From: Cryptomeria japonica
Taxonomy: Eukaryota > Streptophyta > Pinopsida > Cupressales > Cupressaceae
Assembly: GCF_030272615.1 (NCBI RefSeq)
Contig: NC_081406.1
Span: forward strand, 239,800,422 to 239,864,421
Direction: 5' to 3'
DNA: 64,000 nucleotides
Part shown: one piece after another, positions 21,860 through 31,391 of the stretch
Layout: each line of letters starts with the position of its first letter
How positions within the stretch are numbered: position 1 is the first letter of the stretch
Notes under the pieces: generated by a model
What the model was told of the DNA's origin: nothing
The model's input: the letters and a program-made list of their open reading frames with translations, nothing else
Databases searched by the model: none
Position numbers and translations under genes: made by a program

Positions 21860-23015
21860 TGTAGTGTCATTAAATTGTGACCCTAGCAACTTTCAATTAC
21901 TAGGGTCCTCACACATGTGAGATTGATTCCTCTAGCTTGATCGAAGACTAGAGATTTCTCAACCCTCAAAAACAACTTCTTTCTTGGCCTCTGAATCACC
22001 CTGTCTGCACTCTACCCTGCAGAAATGGGTAGGACATGGGCATGGTACCACTATCCCTACTTGGACAGAGGCAAGGCACCCTTGTCCTTGCCCTATTTTG
22101 GGGTAGTACCCTTCCTAGGGTTGCATTGTTGGTTGTGCACCGAGTGGGAAACTCCCTCAATGTTGGCCCATGACGAAAAACAAATCCACCAACATGTATT
22201 TAAGGGGAATTCATACTCTCATTTGCATAAGTTTGATAAGGTGGAATTTGATAAGGTCATGTTGCATAAGCGATCAAGCATTCAAGAGAATTCAAGCATT
22301 TTTTTCCAGCATTGAGCATTCTCAAGTCTCCCTTCAAGACTAGGTGTTTCATTCAAGTCAATGATTCAACCATTGAAGAGGAGATTAATTACAATATTCA
22401 ATTCCACACAATTATTTCTATCAACATTGCTATCATAACCTCCCTTGAGGTGATTTACAATTCAGTCTTTCATGTACATCTACTTGTAAGTACTTTCTTT
22501 CATTACTTGGTTAATTCCAAAACTGGGGTTTGACCCAAAGGAAAACCCCCAATCCCAACCCATTTTCCTCTCTTTTCTATGTGTAAGTTTCAGGTGTACA
22601 GCTGTACTTTTGGATTTAGGCAGCATTTACAAAGGCAGAAAAACCCTTTTCATTTCGCAAAATTTTTGGAGGACTGTGTACATTCCCGCCACGGTCTGAT
22701 TAACTTTTCCTCAAATTTGCAGGGTGACCTCATCTTGACATATTACTGGTATATCCAGGTGCACAATTTCATCCCATATTCTGATCTCAAGTTATGATCA
22801 GTTCTTTTTCACTTTTGTAGTGCACAATTCAATCAATTCCTTTCCATTTCAAATAAGGAAGAGGGGGTCAACTTATCATTCCCATTTCATTCAGAATTCA
22901 ATCTATCATATTCTTGTGGAGAGATTGACTCTAGTGAATCCTCCTCTCATCTCTCCTTGATGAAAAGGGTATTTTTCCTCTTGATCTCATCATTCACCAT
23001 TTTTCCCACATCAAA
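21860..23015 (+). repeat. Element B 5' LTR
   Basis: Begins TGTAGTGTCATTAAATTGTG and ends CCCACATCAAA, where the 3' copy reads CACATCACA. Shared blocks with the 3' LTR include CCTCTAGCTTGATCGAAGAC, TTCTTTCTTGGCCTCTG, CCCTTCAAG and CTCATCATTCACCATTTTTC. Length 1156 bp versus 1247 bp in the 3' copy, due to small insertions there. Confidence 0.9.
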
Positions 23016-23018
23016 TTT

Positions 23019-23034
23019 TAGTGAACTCGACGTC
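23019..23034 (+). promoter_or_regulatory. Element B primer binding site
   Basis: TAGTGAACTCGACGTC lies directly after the LTR. It matches the element A site except at four positions, pointing to the same primer tRNA, which I cannot name. Confidence 0.65.
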
Positions 23035-24102
23035 TTGCATGCTTTCCTTTGAGCACAATTGCATATTTTTCATTTGCAAGTTTAAATTTTCTACAAACTT
23101 AGTAGTTGAATCATTCAAAACCTTTGTTTTTAAAATTAAAATTGAACTTGTGATTTATAAATATTGCTTGTGGTTATCTTAGATCTGAAAATTGTCTTGT
23201 TTATCAAATTCAATTTCCTCATTGTCTTGTTCAATTTGCAAATCAAATTTACAAAATTAAGAGGTTATTTGTTAAAACCCTAATTTTCAAAAATCTTCTT
23301 GAACCTATGCAAAAATTGGACTTAAATTTAATTTTCAGATCTCTAATTGTTCTTAGACTTGTTTTCAATCCTACAATTCAAATTTTCAATTTCCCCCCTT
23401 TCCCAAAATTCAAATTTTAAAATTAAGTGGTTGGGTCATAAAACCCCAATTTCCAAAATTAATTGGATTTTGTGAAAATTTCAAATCAATTTCATTCCAA
23501 TTCATATTTCTAATTATTTTCCAAGTTGTCCCTATCCATTAGGTTTGACCTTTTTCAAAATTTCAATTCAATTCCTCTTTTTCTTCAAAACCCTAGTAGG
23601 GTCCTATTTTTACATTTGTGCCTTCATTTCGCCCATCTAGAGCTCATAAAATTCATCAATTTTTTGGGGTTAGCTTTGAAATCATCATAATATTCATCCT
23701 TGAAATTTTTTTAAAAAGTTGGCCGGGCCACGTGGGTTCTTGCCATGGTCCTCGACTTTTTTCTCAAAATTTTGCGAGATTGTTATGACTGTATTTAATA
23801 GCCTAAATCTAGAAGATTGGCTGATTTTGTCGATTTTTTATCCCTCTAGAATCAGAAATAACTTCAAAATTCAACATTTCAAATTTCAAGAATTTTTTTA
23901 AAATTAAGAGGTTAATTATAGTCTGCCCTGATTCTAAAAATTCAGATTTTAAAATTCCAATTTCTTTTCATTTTTGGAAATTGTGTCATCTTCTTTCCCC
24001 ACAAAATTTCAAATTGTGTAATCATTATTTTCTTAAATTTTGCATTAATCAATTTTGTAAGCTTTGTTCCAAAAGTCAAAATTCAAACATTTCCTCTAGT
24101 GC
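23035..24102 (+). other. Element B leader, no gene
   Basis: AT-rich leader dominated by TTTCAAATT / AAAATTCAAA words, with CAAAACCCTAG-like blocks. No supported coding sequence on either strand. Confidence 0.6.
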
Positions 24103-24666
24103 ATGAGTTTTACCACTATTAGTCCTACTTATCCTATCCCTATCAGATGAAGCATTGGACTTAAGGAATCCCAAGGTTTAATTACTGAGGAAATTTAGCC
24201 TAATTTGGGTGACTTCTTTAATGAGGATCATGCTAATTCTTCCCATCCTAATCATGTACCTATTCACCCCATTGATGAATGCCATGATGAAGAAGAACCT
24301 TTAACTAGGGTTTCTTTAGATCAACTTTCCACATTGGACAATCAATTTGATAATTTTCAATAATAGATATCCCAAGAATACCCTAATAGTTAAGTTCTTC
24401 CATTAATTGAAGGCCTTAAATGCATTATTCAAAGTGATAAGAATGGAATTGATATATTGTGGGGAATTGCACATATTATTGTTTCTAAAGTCATGCCTAT
24501 CAAGAGTTGTGCCAAAACCCTAGGTTATTCACAACCTCCAACACAAGTCAATCCTTCAATTCCTTTGACTACTCTTATGACTAGTATTCCTAGCTTCACC
24601 TCCAACATCATCGCTACTTCAACTCAAAATGTCATTCCTACAAAGATTGGACATTGGGGGAAAACG
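24103..24666 (+). pseudogene. gag: Element B Gag, N-terminal part
   Basis: ATG at 24103 opens MSFTTISPTYPIPI. The frame then has several TAG/TAA stops before an acidic stretch (HPIDECHDEEEPLTRVSLDQ) and a helical segment (IDILWGIAHIIVSKVM). It ends in a Thr/Ser/Pro-rich linker where a Copia LTR interrupts it. Gag continues after that LTR at about 26141. There is no enzymatic motif; this is the N-terminal region ahead of the capsid. Confidence 0.65.
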
Positions 24667-26140
24667 TGTTGGCATTATGTGGACCAATATGAGGTCATGA
24701 ACTGGTATGAGGACATAATGACATTGTATGTTGTCATTGATGTCAAATATGTTGAAGAAGGAAGAACCGATAAAGAACTGGTATATATGTGGGAACCAAT
24801 ATAACATTGTGAACCGATATATGTGCCAAAGTGAAGCGGTATGTTTGTTCAAGGTGAACCGGCATGTTAATATGAGAACCGGTACATGGAAGCTTTGTAT
24901 GACTACCGGTTGGTAGTCTCAACTTCAAGGTTTCTGATTGAAGTGCTTCAAGCCTGGGAGACTCAACTGGTGACTTTGTGTGATGAGTTAGCTTTGTAAT
25001 GAAGAACAGATCATGTTGCCATGTCAGCCTTGTGGGCGTGAAGGATCTTGCATCAAGGAGATTGTTCATATCTACCTCGAGAATGTGCGAAGTCTGTAAA
25101 TGGTGAAAACACATGATGGGTTATCAGCCCCCATGAAAGCGGTGGAAAATGAATGATGGAGAACATCTTGAGATCGGTTCAAGATTGTTGCATTTAATGC
25201 AATGTGCTCAATGGTTAGGATTGAACCATTTGAATTGCTTAACCTAATAGGTTTAGGGTTTAGGGTTTATGCTACCGACATGTCCATTTCCTATAAGGTT
25301 GATGGTGTGTCTTTTTCTGAGGTTGTTGGCAAAAGTTGTGTGTGTGTATCCAAGTGAAGTGATACGTGATTCTTGCCAGACCAAAGGAGAGAAGTGATAC
25401 CTAGAAAGTGAAAGTGCAGAAGGTGAAGAGGAGCTAAAGCGGATCTATATTGGCATTTAGTGTTGTTACCAGGTCATTGTAATACCTATTGATCTCTAAC
25501 CACTTCAACAGTTGAGAAATCCCTTGACAGGGTATCCTTAACTGGCTTATTGTAAATCCTTTAACAGGGTGACTCAAAACCATTGAGTTTTTGAAATCCC
25601 CTAACAAGGTAACCTTTAACCGGGTATTCTAGCCATCCCTTAACCGGGTGATCCCTAATAGGATCGGTTCCTAACAGAACCTATTGTATCAGTCTTTAAC
25701 CGGACAAGGCTCCTAATAGAGCGGACTTCTAAAGAGTTCAGAATAGCTTGTGGGTATTCATCCCCATCGTGGTTTTTCCCAGTTGGGTTTCCACGTGAAA
25801 AATCTATGTGTCATGTGTGATGTTTTCATGTGATGATTCAATGTCTTATGTCTAACTATAAATCATGTTGATCTAGCTGTTCATATGTTTTTGATGATTG
25901 ATTACCTGTTCATGCACTAGGGTGAAATGGAAATGAAGCATTAGATTGTATGAAAAGATAAGTGTCAACCGGTTTATACTTGTCTCAGTTATTCTGGGTT
26001 TTGCAGGTTGTACTTTGTTTAAGACCGGTGTTACTGTTTGTTTGTCAAAGCGTAGTGTCTGCTGACAAACCAGTTTTAGGAATGTGTTTTTGTCTATAAT
26101 GATTCACCTCCTCCTCTCAGTACCTGTTTGGTACTATCCA
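24667..26140 (+). mobile_element. Solo Copia LTR inside element B gag
   Basis: Starts around TGTTGGCATTATGTGG (24667) and ends around CTCTCAGTACCTGTTTGGTA (26115-26140), splitting Gag. The body carries repeated AACCGGTAT-type motifs (24770-24910), a mini-hairpin array (25517-25740) and GGTTTTTCCCAGTTGGG. It resembles the decayed LTR at 6861-8208 throughout, and the element F LTR at its start. No primer site or internal region is attached, consistent with LTR-LTR recombination. Ends are good to about 20 bp; no exact target duplication was found. Confidence 0.75.
25517..25740 (+). repeat. Mini-hairpin array in the solo Copia LTR
   Basis: Consecutive short palindromes with differing stems and a common loop: CCC-TTGACA-GGG, CCC-TTAACC-GGG, GATCC-CTAATA-GGATC, GGTTC-CTAACA-GAACC, GCTC-CTAATA-GAGC, ACTT-CTAAA-GAGT. 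Two of them are perfect 5-bp stems. Confidence 0.85.
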
Positions 26141-27300
26141 TTCATCATTGAGTTATCAAATCCCTCTTCTCGATTTAATCCTCCATCTTTACCTATGTCT
26201 TCCATAATTATTCTTATTATTCCTCAACCAATCAGTGTCACACAAGGGGATAATTCTTTCAACAATTGTATTCCTCCTTTAAGTGTCCCTTTTCCTACCC
26301 AATCATCACCTATACCTACTTATCATAAAGTCCCACCACCTTATTCTGAGTCCATGCCTTCTTTCAATAATATCACACCACCTTATTCTCAGTCCATGCC
26401 TTCTTTCAATAATATCACACCACCTTCTCAATCACCTATGTCTAACATCAATTCTTCTACCGAAGCTACAATTAACAATCTTGCTCAAACTGTGTCTTCC
26501 CTACAACAACAAATTGCTTCTATGAGTCAATCCAAGTTTAGTGTGCCCACCTTTGATGTTGTGAGCCCACTTTCTCCTAATATCATTAAAGTCGTGCCAT
26601 CTAAACATGTTCAGATCCCTCAATTGGAACTCTATAATGGAAAAGGTGATCCTCTTATGCATGTCCAAACATTTCAAACCTTGTGTATTGATCTTCCTTA
26701 TGATCAAAGATTGCTTTCAAAACTGTTTACAAGAACACTAAGAGATAGGGCTTTACAATGGTATTTCTATTTTCCTCTTTTCAACAACTAGAAAATGCTT
26801 TCATCCAACAATTTCAAAACAACATTGGTCCTAAAATCACTTTGACTAATTTAATGCATTGTAAACAAGGTGTTAAAGAAAGAGTGACTGATTTCATTGG
26901 TAGATATAAGCATTTGTGTGCTCAAATTTTTTTTTTATGTACTTGATAGTGATATTCAAAGCATTTTCATTTCTAATTTACAAAAAGATATTAGGGAAAA
27001 GCTTCTTTTGTCTGAGTTTATTTCCTTACCATAGTTGTGCGTAACACTCCACAATTATCTACTGGCTATGAGTCAAATGGAGCAATCTACTCCTATGGCT
27101 CCAAGTGATAAGGGGGAGAGTGTTAAACAACCATTTGCAAAGTTCACACCAACAAAAAAGCTTCATCAAGTTTAATGGTACAATCAACAACCACAATGTG
27201 AATGTTGCAATAGGTGTGCCTTCTATTTCTAATTTTTCCAAAGACAAAGATAGTTTACTTCCTTGAATGAATATTTACATAGTATTATGCCTCAGTTGTT
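26141..27300 (+). pseudogene. gag: Element B Gag capsid region
   Basis: After a Pro/Ser-rich linker with a duplicated 45-bp unit (SMPSFNNITPP twice, about 26354-26424), a short coiled coil (NNLAQTVSSLQQQIASM) leads to the capsid: QIPQLELYNGKGDPLMHVQT, RDRALQWYF, then, after a +1 shift near 26757, FQQLENAFIQQF, GVKERVTDFIGRYKHLC. A further shift sits near a T-run (26930). The order matches plant Ty3-gypsy Gag. Stops and two frameshifts make it inactive. Confidence 0.82.
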
Positions 27301-28090
27301 GCACACAAATGTTATCAAACTTCCTCCTATAAAATAGATTGATCCTTCAAAACTTGCATCCCCTTATTTTGATAACAACTCCTTTTATTAATTTCATCGT
27401 CAACCTGGTCATGATACTAAGAAATGTATCACATTGAAGAATAAGATTCGAGACTTGATTGATAATAATACTATATTTGTGGCAGGTGTGAATGATAAAG
27501 GGAATAAACCATTAGCTCCTCCTAATCAAAATCTTAAGATTTTCACTAATCCCTTGCCTTCTCATACCTCTAACGTTATTAAGATTTTGCCTAATTCTTT
27601 CCCTTCTAAGGAATTCACCTCTATGGCTCCAAACTTGGTTAATATGGTAGAAACAAAAGATACACCTAAGGATCCTTGTATTACATTTGACCCTAGCAAG
27701 ACCATTAGAGCACCCAATGGCCCTTTATACATAGTTGCAAAGGTTAAGGATATCCCTTGTCATGGTGCCCTGATTGATCCGTCTTACATGGTTAATATCA
27801 TAACTAAAGAGTATCTTTTCACTTTATGATTGCATAAACCAATATATGATGCTTCTAATGTGATTGTGAAGTTATATGATGGCTTCTTCTATCTTAAAAT
27901 TGGTTCTATCACCCTTCCTATTGAAGTTCATACTAAATCCATGGATGTTGACTTTGTTATCATACCATATTCTGAGCAATTTTGTGTGAAGTTGGGTTGT
28001 CCTTGGCTATCTTCCATGAAGGCTATTGCTTCTCCAATCCATAAGTCTGAAATTTTCTCACAATGGAGAAATCATAACCATGAACCATAG
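27301..28090 (+). pseudogene. Element B zinc motif and retropepsin-like domain
   Basis: FHRQPGHDTKKCITLKNKIR (about 27391-27450) matches the zinc-finger-like motif after the capsid in element A. Further on, GPLYIVAKVKDIPCHGALID, then PSYMVNIITKEYLF (about 27720-27825) is the active-site region of a retropepsin. The expected D(S/P)G is DPS, so the catalytic glycine position is lost. IEVHTKSMDVDFVIIPYSEQ and VKLGCPWLSSMKAIASPIHK complete the fold. A stop at 27829 interrupts it. Role: Gag processing by an aspartic protease. Confidence 0.78.
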
Positions 28091-29123
28091 CTTATTTCAT
28101 CCATCCGAAAGAAGCCCTGGTGTTCATATTGATTTCTTTAGGCCTAAACAATTTCAATCTCTTCCATCAAGGAGCAATGCTCTTTTTCAATCTTATCAAA
28201 AATGGAAGAATGACACGATCTTATCCTTAAGTCAACCTAGATCTTCAACACTTGAAATTCCTATTATTCATCAAGATGAAGTTCTTCCCATCAAGGATAG
28301 AACTAATCTCCCTCTTAAGGAAGATCGTCACCCTATACATATGGATGTGACTTTACCTTCTCTTAAGGAAAACAACAATATTCCTCCTAAGGTTAGACCT
28401 ATACCTCCTCCTCATGATGGATCTGGTCTCCTTAATATACCTAATATTCCTCCTTTCTATGGTGTGGTTCCATCTCCTTCATTTTATCAAGAGAAGAGGC
28501 TTGCTTCTCCTATTGTTCAACCAAAAAGACCTCAACCTAAACCTTCCATTATCAAGGAGAAAAACATTCCTACTTTTTCAAGTGTTCCTCATTCTTCTTA
28601 GCCTTTGACTAAGACTTGACAAAATCATTGTGTGAGAGAATGGAAATGAAGACATCATATTCAAACTCATGAAGCTATCCCTCAAAATACTCAATCTCCT
28701 CAGACTCCAACAGTTGACATGATTCCCTTTTCTCCTAAGCAAGATGTTCAACCAACATCTCCAAATCATAAGTTACACAGAACATGTCATGGTTTTCCTC
28801 CTATTCATTTTCTTTCTCCTCTTTCTCTACACTTTGATGAAGAAATGGGTAAAAATGTTATTCATAATGACAATACAACTCCTAATGCTTATGATAGTGA
28901 GTATAAGTATGTTGACGTCGACAAGCATTTATCGGATGAGTTTTCACAAACCTTAATCCTAGCTCCTAGAATCGAACAAAGTGACTTACAACAAGAGAAT
29001 AGTCCTTGTTTGGATCTTGTGATAGATCCATCAGCTGTGCTTGATGTCGCTCCTTTGACATGTTGCTTGCCTTCTCCAAATAGTGATAAGAAATATTGGG
29101 ACGCAGATGTCATGCTAGATTAG
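28026..29123 (+). pseudogene. Element B C-terminal proline-rich region
   Basis: A frame overlapping the protease end (KFSHNGEIITMNHSLFHP) continues as a Pro/Lys-rich tail to 28601. After stops, a second open stretch (28719-29123) follows with an acidic end (NSPCLDLVIDPSAVLDVAPL). Where an autonomous relative would code reverse transcriptase, this element has only such low-complexity sequence. No enzymatic motif was found. Confidence 0.6.
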
Positions 29124-29140
29124 CAATATTAGCACTATAG

Positions 29141-29143
<3 letters not shown>

Positions 29144-29202
<59 letters not shown>
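29144..29202. repeat. (CT)n microsatellite
   Basis: About 29 uninterrupted CT units just after the last coding-like stretch of element B. Confidence 0.95.
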
Positions 29203-29204
<2 letters not shown>

Positions 29205-29898
29205 TTCTTTTGTGACCATTCTTCTATGTGTCTCCCTATTCTTCTATTATTCCCTTAATGTATACCTGGGAACGATGCAAAGCATTGAGATCTTTTCTTG
29301 GTCTCTTTCATGTTGACTCAAAGACATCCTCTCTTCCCTTTCTTCCTAGGTAGTGTCCTTTGGGGAATTATAATTATTATATGCATATACATATATGATA
29401 TACATGAGTTATCATACAGCATACTAATCCCAAGGAAAGCGACACTACCTTGTGTTTTGTGTTCATTATCCTTCTATTTATTCCTCGATTGGGGGATAAA
29501 TCCTTACGATAAAGTGCTCCCTCCCTTCTCTCTCTCTTGGGTCTATCCTACATTAAATAAATAACTCCCAATAAGGCATGTGCAATCACTTTAATGTGGG
29601 GCCATACGCTCTACTCATATTTTCCTTCTTGTGATACTTAGAATTACTTAGTGAACTTTGTTTTTCTTTGTAATCTTTGGTATCCTTTCTTTCATGACTC
29701 ATAGTGAAGGGAACTTTTCTACATATAGTCATAGTTGTCCCCTTCTTGATCTTCCCTTTTACTTTCTCAATCAAATTTGTAAGATCCTAAGTCCATTGGG
29801 GGCTTGGTGCATCTTGCATTGTTGATACGATAAAAGTCTTTCAATCTTGTTTCCTTGTACTTGATTGGAAGTATTGGCATATGCTTATACTCCCACTA
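29203..29898 (+). other. Element B 3' non-coding region
   Basis: Sequence between the microsatellite and the polypurine tract. It contains two related AAGAC/AAGGA-bordered blocks around 29310-29470, but no protein or RNA gene that I can support. Confidence 0.5.
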
Positions 29899-29912
29899 AA
29901 GTGGGGGATAAA
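29899..29912 (+). promoter_or_regulatory. Element B polypurine tract
   Basis: AAAGTGGGGGATAAA-type purine run ending directly at the 3' LTR start; primer for plus-strand DNA synthesis. Confidence 0.85.
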
Positions 29913-31159
29913 TGTAGTGCCATAACATTGTAACCCTAGAAACTTTAGACTACATTAGGGTCCTCATGCATGCAAGATCAAATCCTCTAGCTTGATCGAA
30001 GACCAAAGATTGCTCAACCCTCAGAAAAAGATTCTTTCTTGGCCTCTGCATCACCTAGTTTGCACTCTGTCCTAGAGAAAAGGGTAGGACAGGGGTGTGG
30101 CACCACTATCCCCCCTTGGATAGGGGAATGGTTCCCTTTTCCTCCCAGAATAGGGGTGTGGCGCCCCTATCCTTGCACTATTTTGGGTAAGGACCCTTCC
30201 TAGGGTTGCATTGTTGGTTGTGCATCAGGTGGGAAACTCCCCCGATGTCAGCCCATGATGAAAATGAAATCCACTAACATGTATTTAAGGGGCATTCATC
30301 CTCTCATTTGCATAAGTTAGATAAGGTAGAATTTTGATAAGGTCATGACGCATAGGCGATCAAGCATTAAAGAGCATTCAATCATTCTTTTCCAGCATTG
30401 AGCATTCTCAAGTCTCCCTTCAAGGCTAGGTGTTGCATTAAAGTCAAGGATTCAACCATTGAAGAGGAGATTTATTAAAACATTCAATTCCACACAAGAA
30501 TTTCTATTACCATTTCTATCATAACCTCCCTTTAGGTGATTTACAATTCAGTCTTTCATTTACATCTACTTGCAAGTACTTTCTTTCATTACTTGGTTAA
30601 TTCCAAAACTAGGGTTTTACCTAAAGGAAAACCCCCAATGCCAACCCATTTTCTTCTCTTTTTTGTGTGTAGGTTGTAGGTGCACAATTGTACTTTTGAA
30701 TTTAGGCTCCATTTGCAAAGGCAGAAAAACCCTTTTCATTTCGCGGATTTTTCAGAGGACCCTGTACTTTCCCGCCATGGTTCAGCCAACTTTTCCTCAA
30801 ATTAGTAGGACAACTTCATCTCGACATATTACTGCTAGATCGAGGTGCACAACTTCATCCCATATTTTGATCCCAAGTTATAATCAATTCTTTGTCACTT
30901 TTTGACTACATAATTCAATCAATACCTTTTCATTTCAAATAAGGAAGAGGGCATCAACTTATCATTCCCATTTCATTCAGAATTCAATCTATCATCTTCT
31001 TGTGGAGAGATTGAATCTAGTGAATCCTCCTCTCCTCTTCCAAATGTAATTTGGTGAAAAGTGTTTGAAGGGTAATCAATAGTAAAAATCTCATCTCTCC
31101 TTGAGGGAAAGGGTAGTTTTCCTCTTGATCTCATCATTCACCATTTTTCCCACATCACA
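29913..31159 (+). repeat. Element B 3' LTR
   Basis: Begins TGTAGTGCCATAACATTGTA and ends CACATCACA, followed by the GTAAT duplication. It carries extra sequence relative to the 5' LTR, notably a repeated AGGGGTGTGGC segment (about 30091 and 30163) and a block near 31035-31090. Confidence 0.9.
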
Positions 31160-31386
31160 GTAATATGTTTGTTATCTTGGTAGTTGTGTTAGGGTCAGTT
31201 AGTTGGTTTTTTCTTGTTAAGATATGAAGTAGTGTAATTATGAATGAAGGGGTATGCCCTTTCATTTTGAAACTAAATCCTCATGTATATATAGAGGATC
31301 TTTTGATGAAATTAGAGATAGATTTGGAGATGTAATTATATACAATACTCTTGGGGTTTATTTTCTGAAAATAGCAAACTAGTGAA
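31160..31386. other. Host sequence between elements B and D
   Basis: Resumes the sequence broken at 21859 (GTAAT shared). It contains CATGTATATATAGAGGATC, a TATA-like stretch. It continues beyond element D at 55469. No coding sequence was found. Confidence 0.55.
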
Positions 31387-31391
31387 AAGAC
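31387..31391. repeat. Target-site duplication AAGAC (element D, left)
   Basis: Identical to 55464-55468 on the far side of element D. Confidence 0.9.

Larger units (their letters stand above)
21860..31159 (+). mobile_element. Element B: Ty3-gypsy element with gag-protease only
   Basis: Two LTRs in direct orientation (21860-23015 and 29913-31159), a primer site after the first and a polypurine tract before the second. Exact 5-bp target duplications GTAAT flank it at 21855-21859 and 31160-31164. The interior codes Gag, a zinc motif and a retropepsin-like domain, then non-coding sequence. No reverse transcriptase, RNase H or integrase was found on either strand, so it must have moved with another element's enzymes. 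It sits in element H, just past the large frame, and carries a Copia solo LTR. Confidence 0.92.

Noticed and set aside
24743-25114. 123-residue minus-strand frame in the solo LTR
   Set aside because: Lies opposite the repeated CCGGTAT motifs of an LTR and shows no motif; a by-product of repeats.
24662-26145. Target duplication around the solo LTR in element B
   Set aside because: Flanking pentamers (AAACG and TTCAT) differ; a CATTG match is not adjacent to TG/CA ends.
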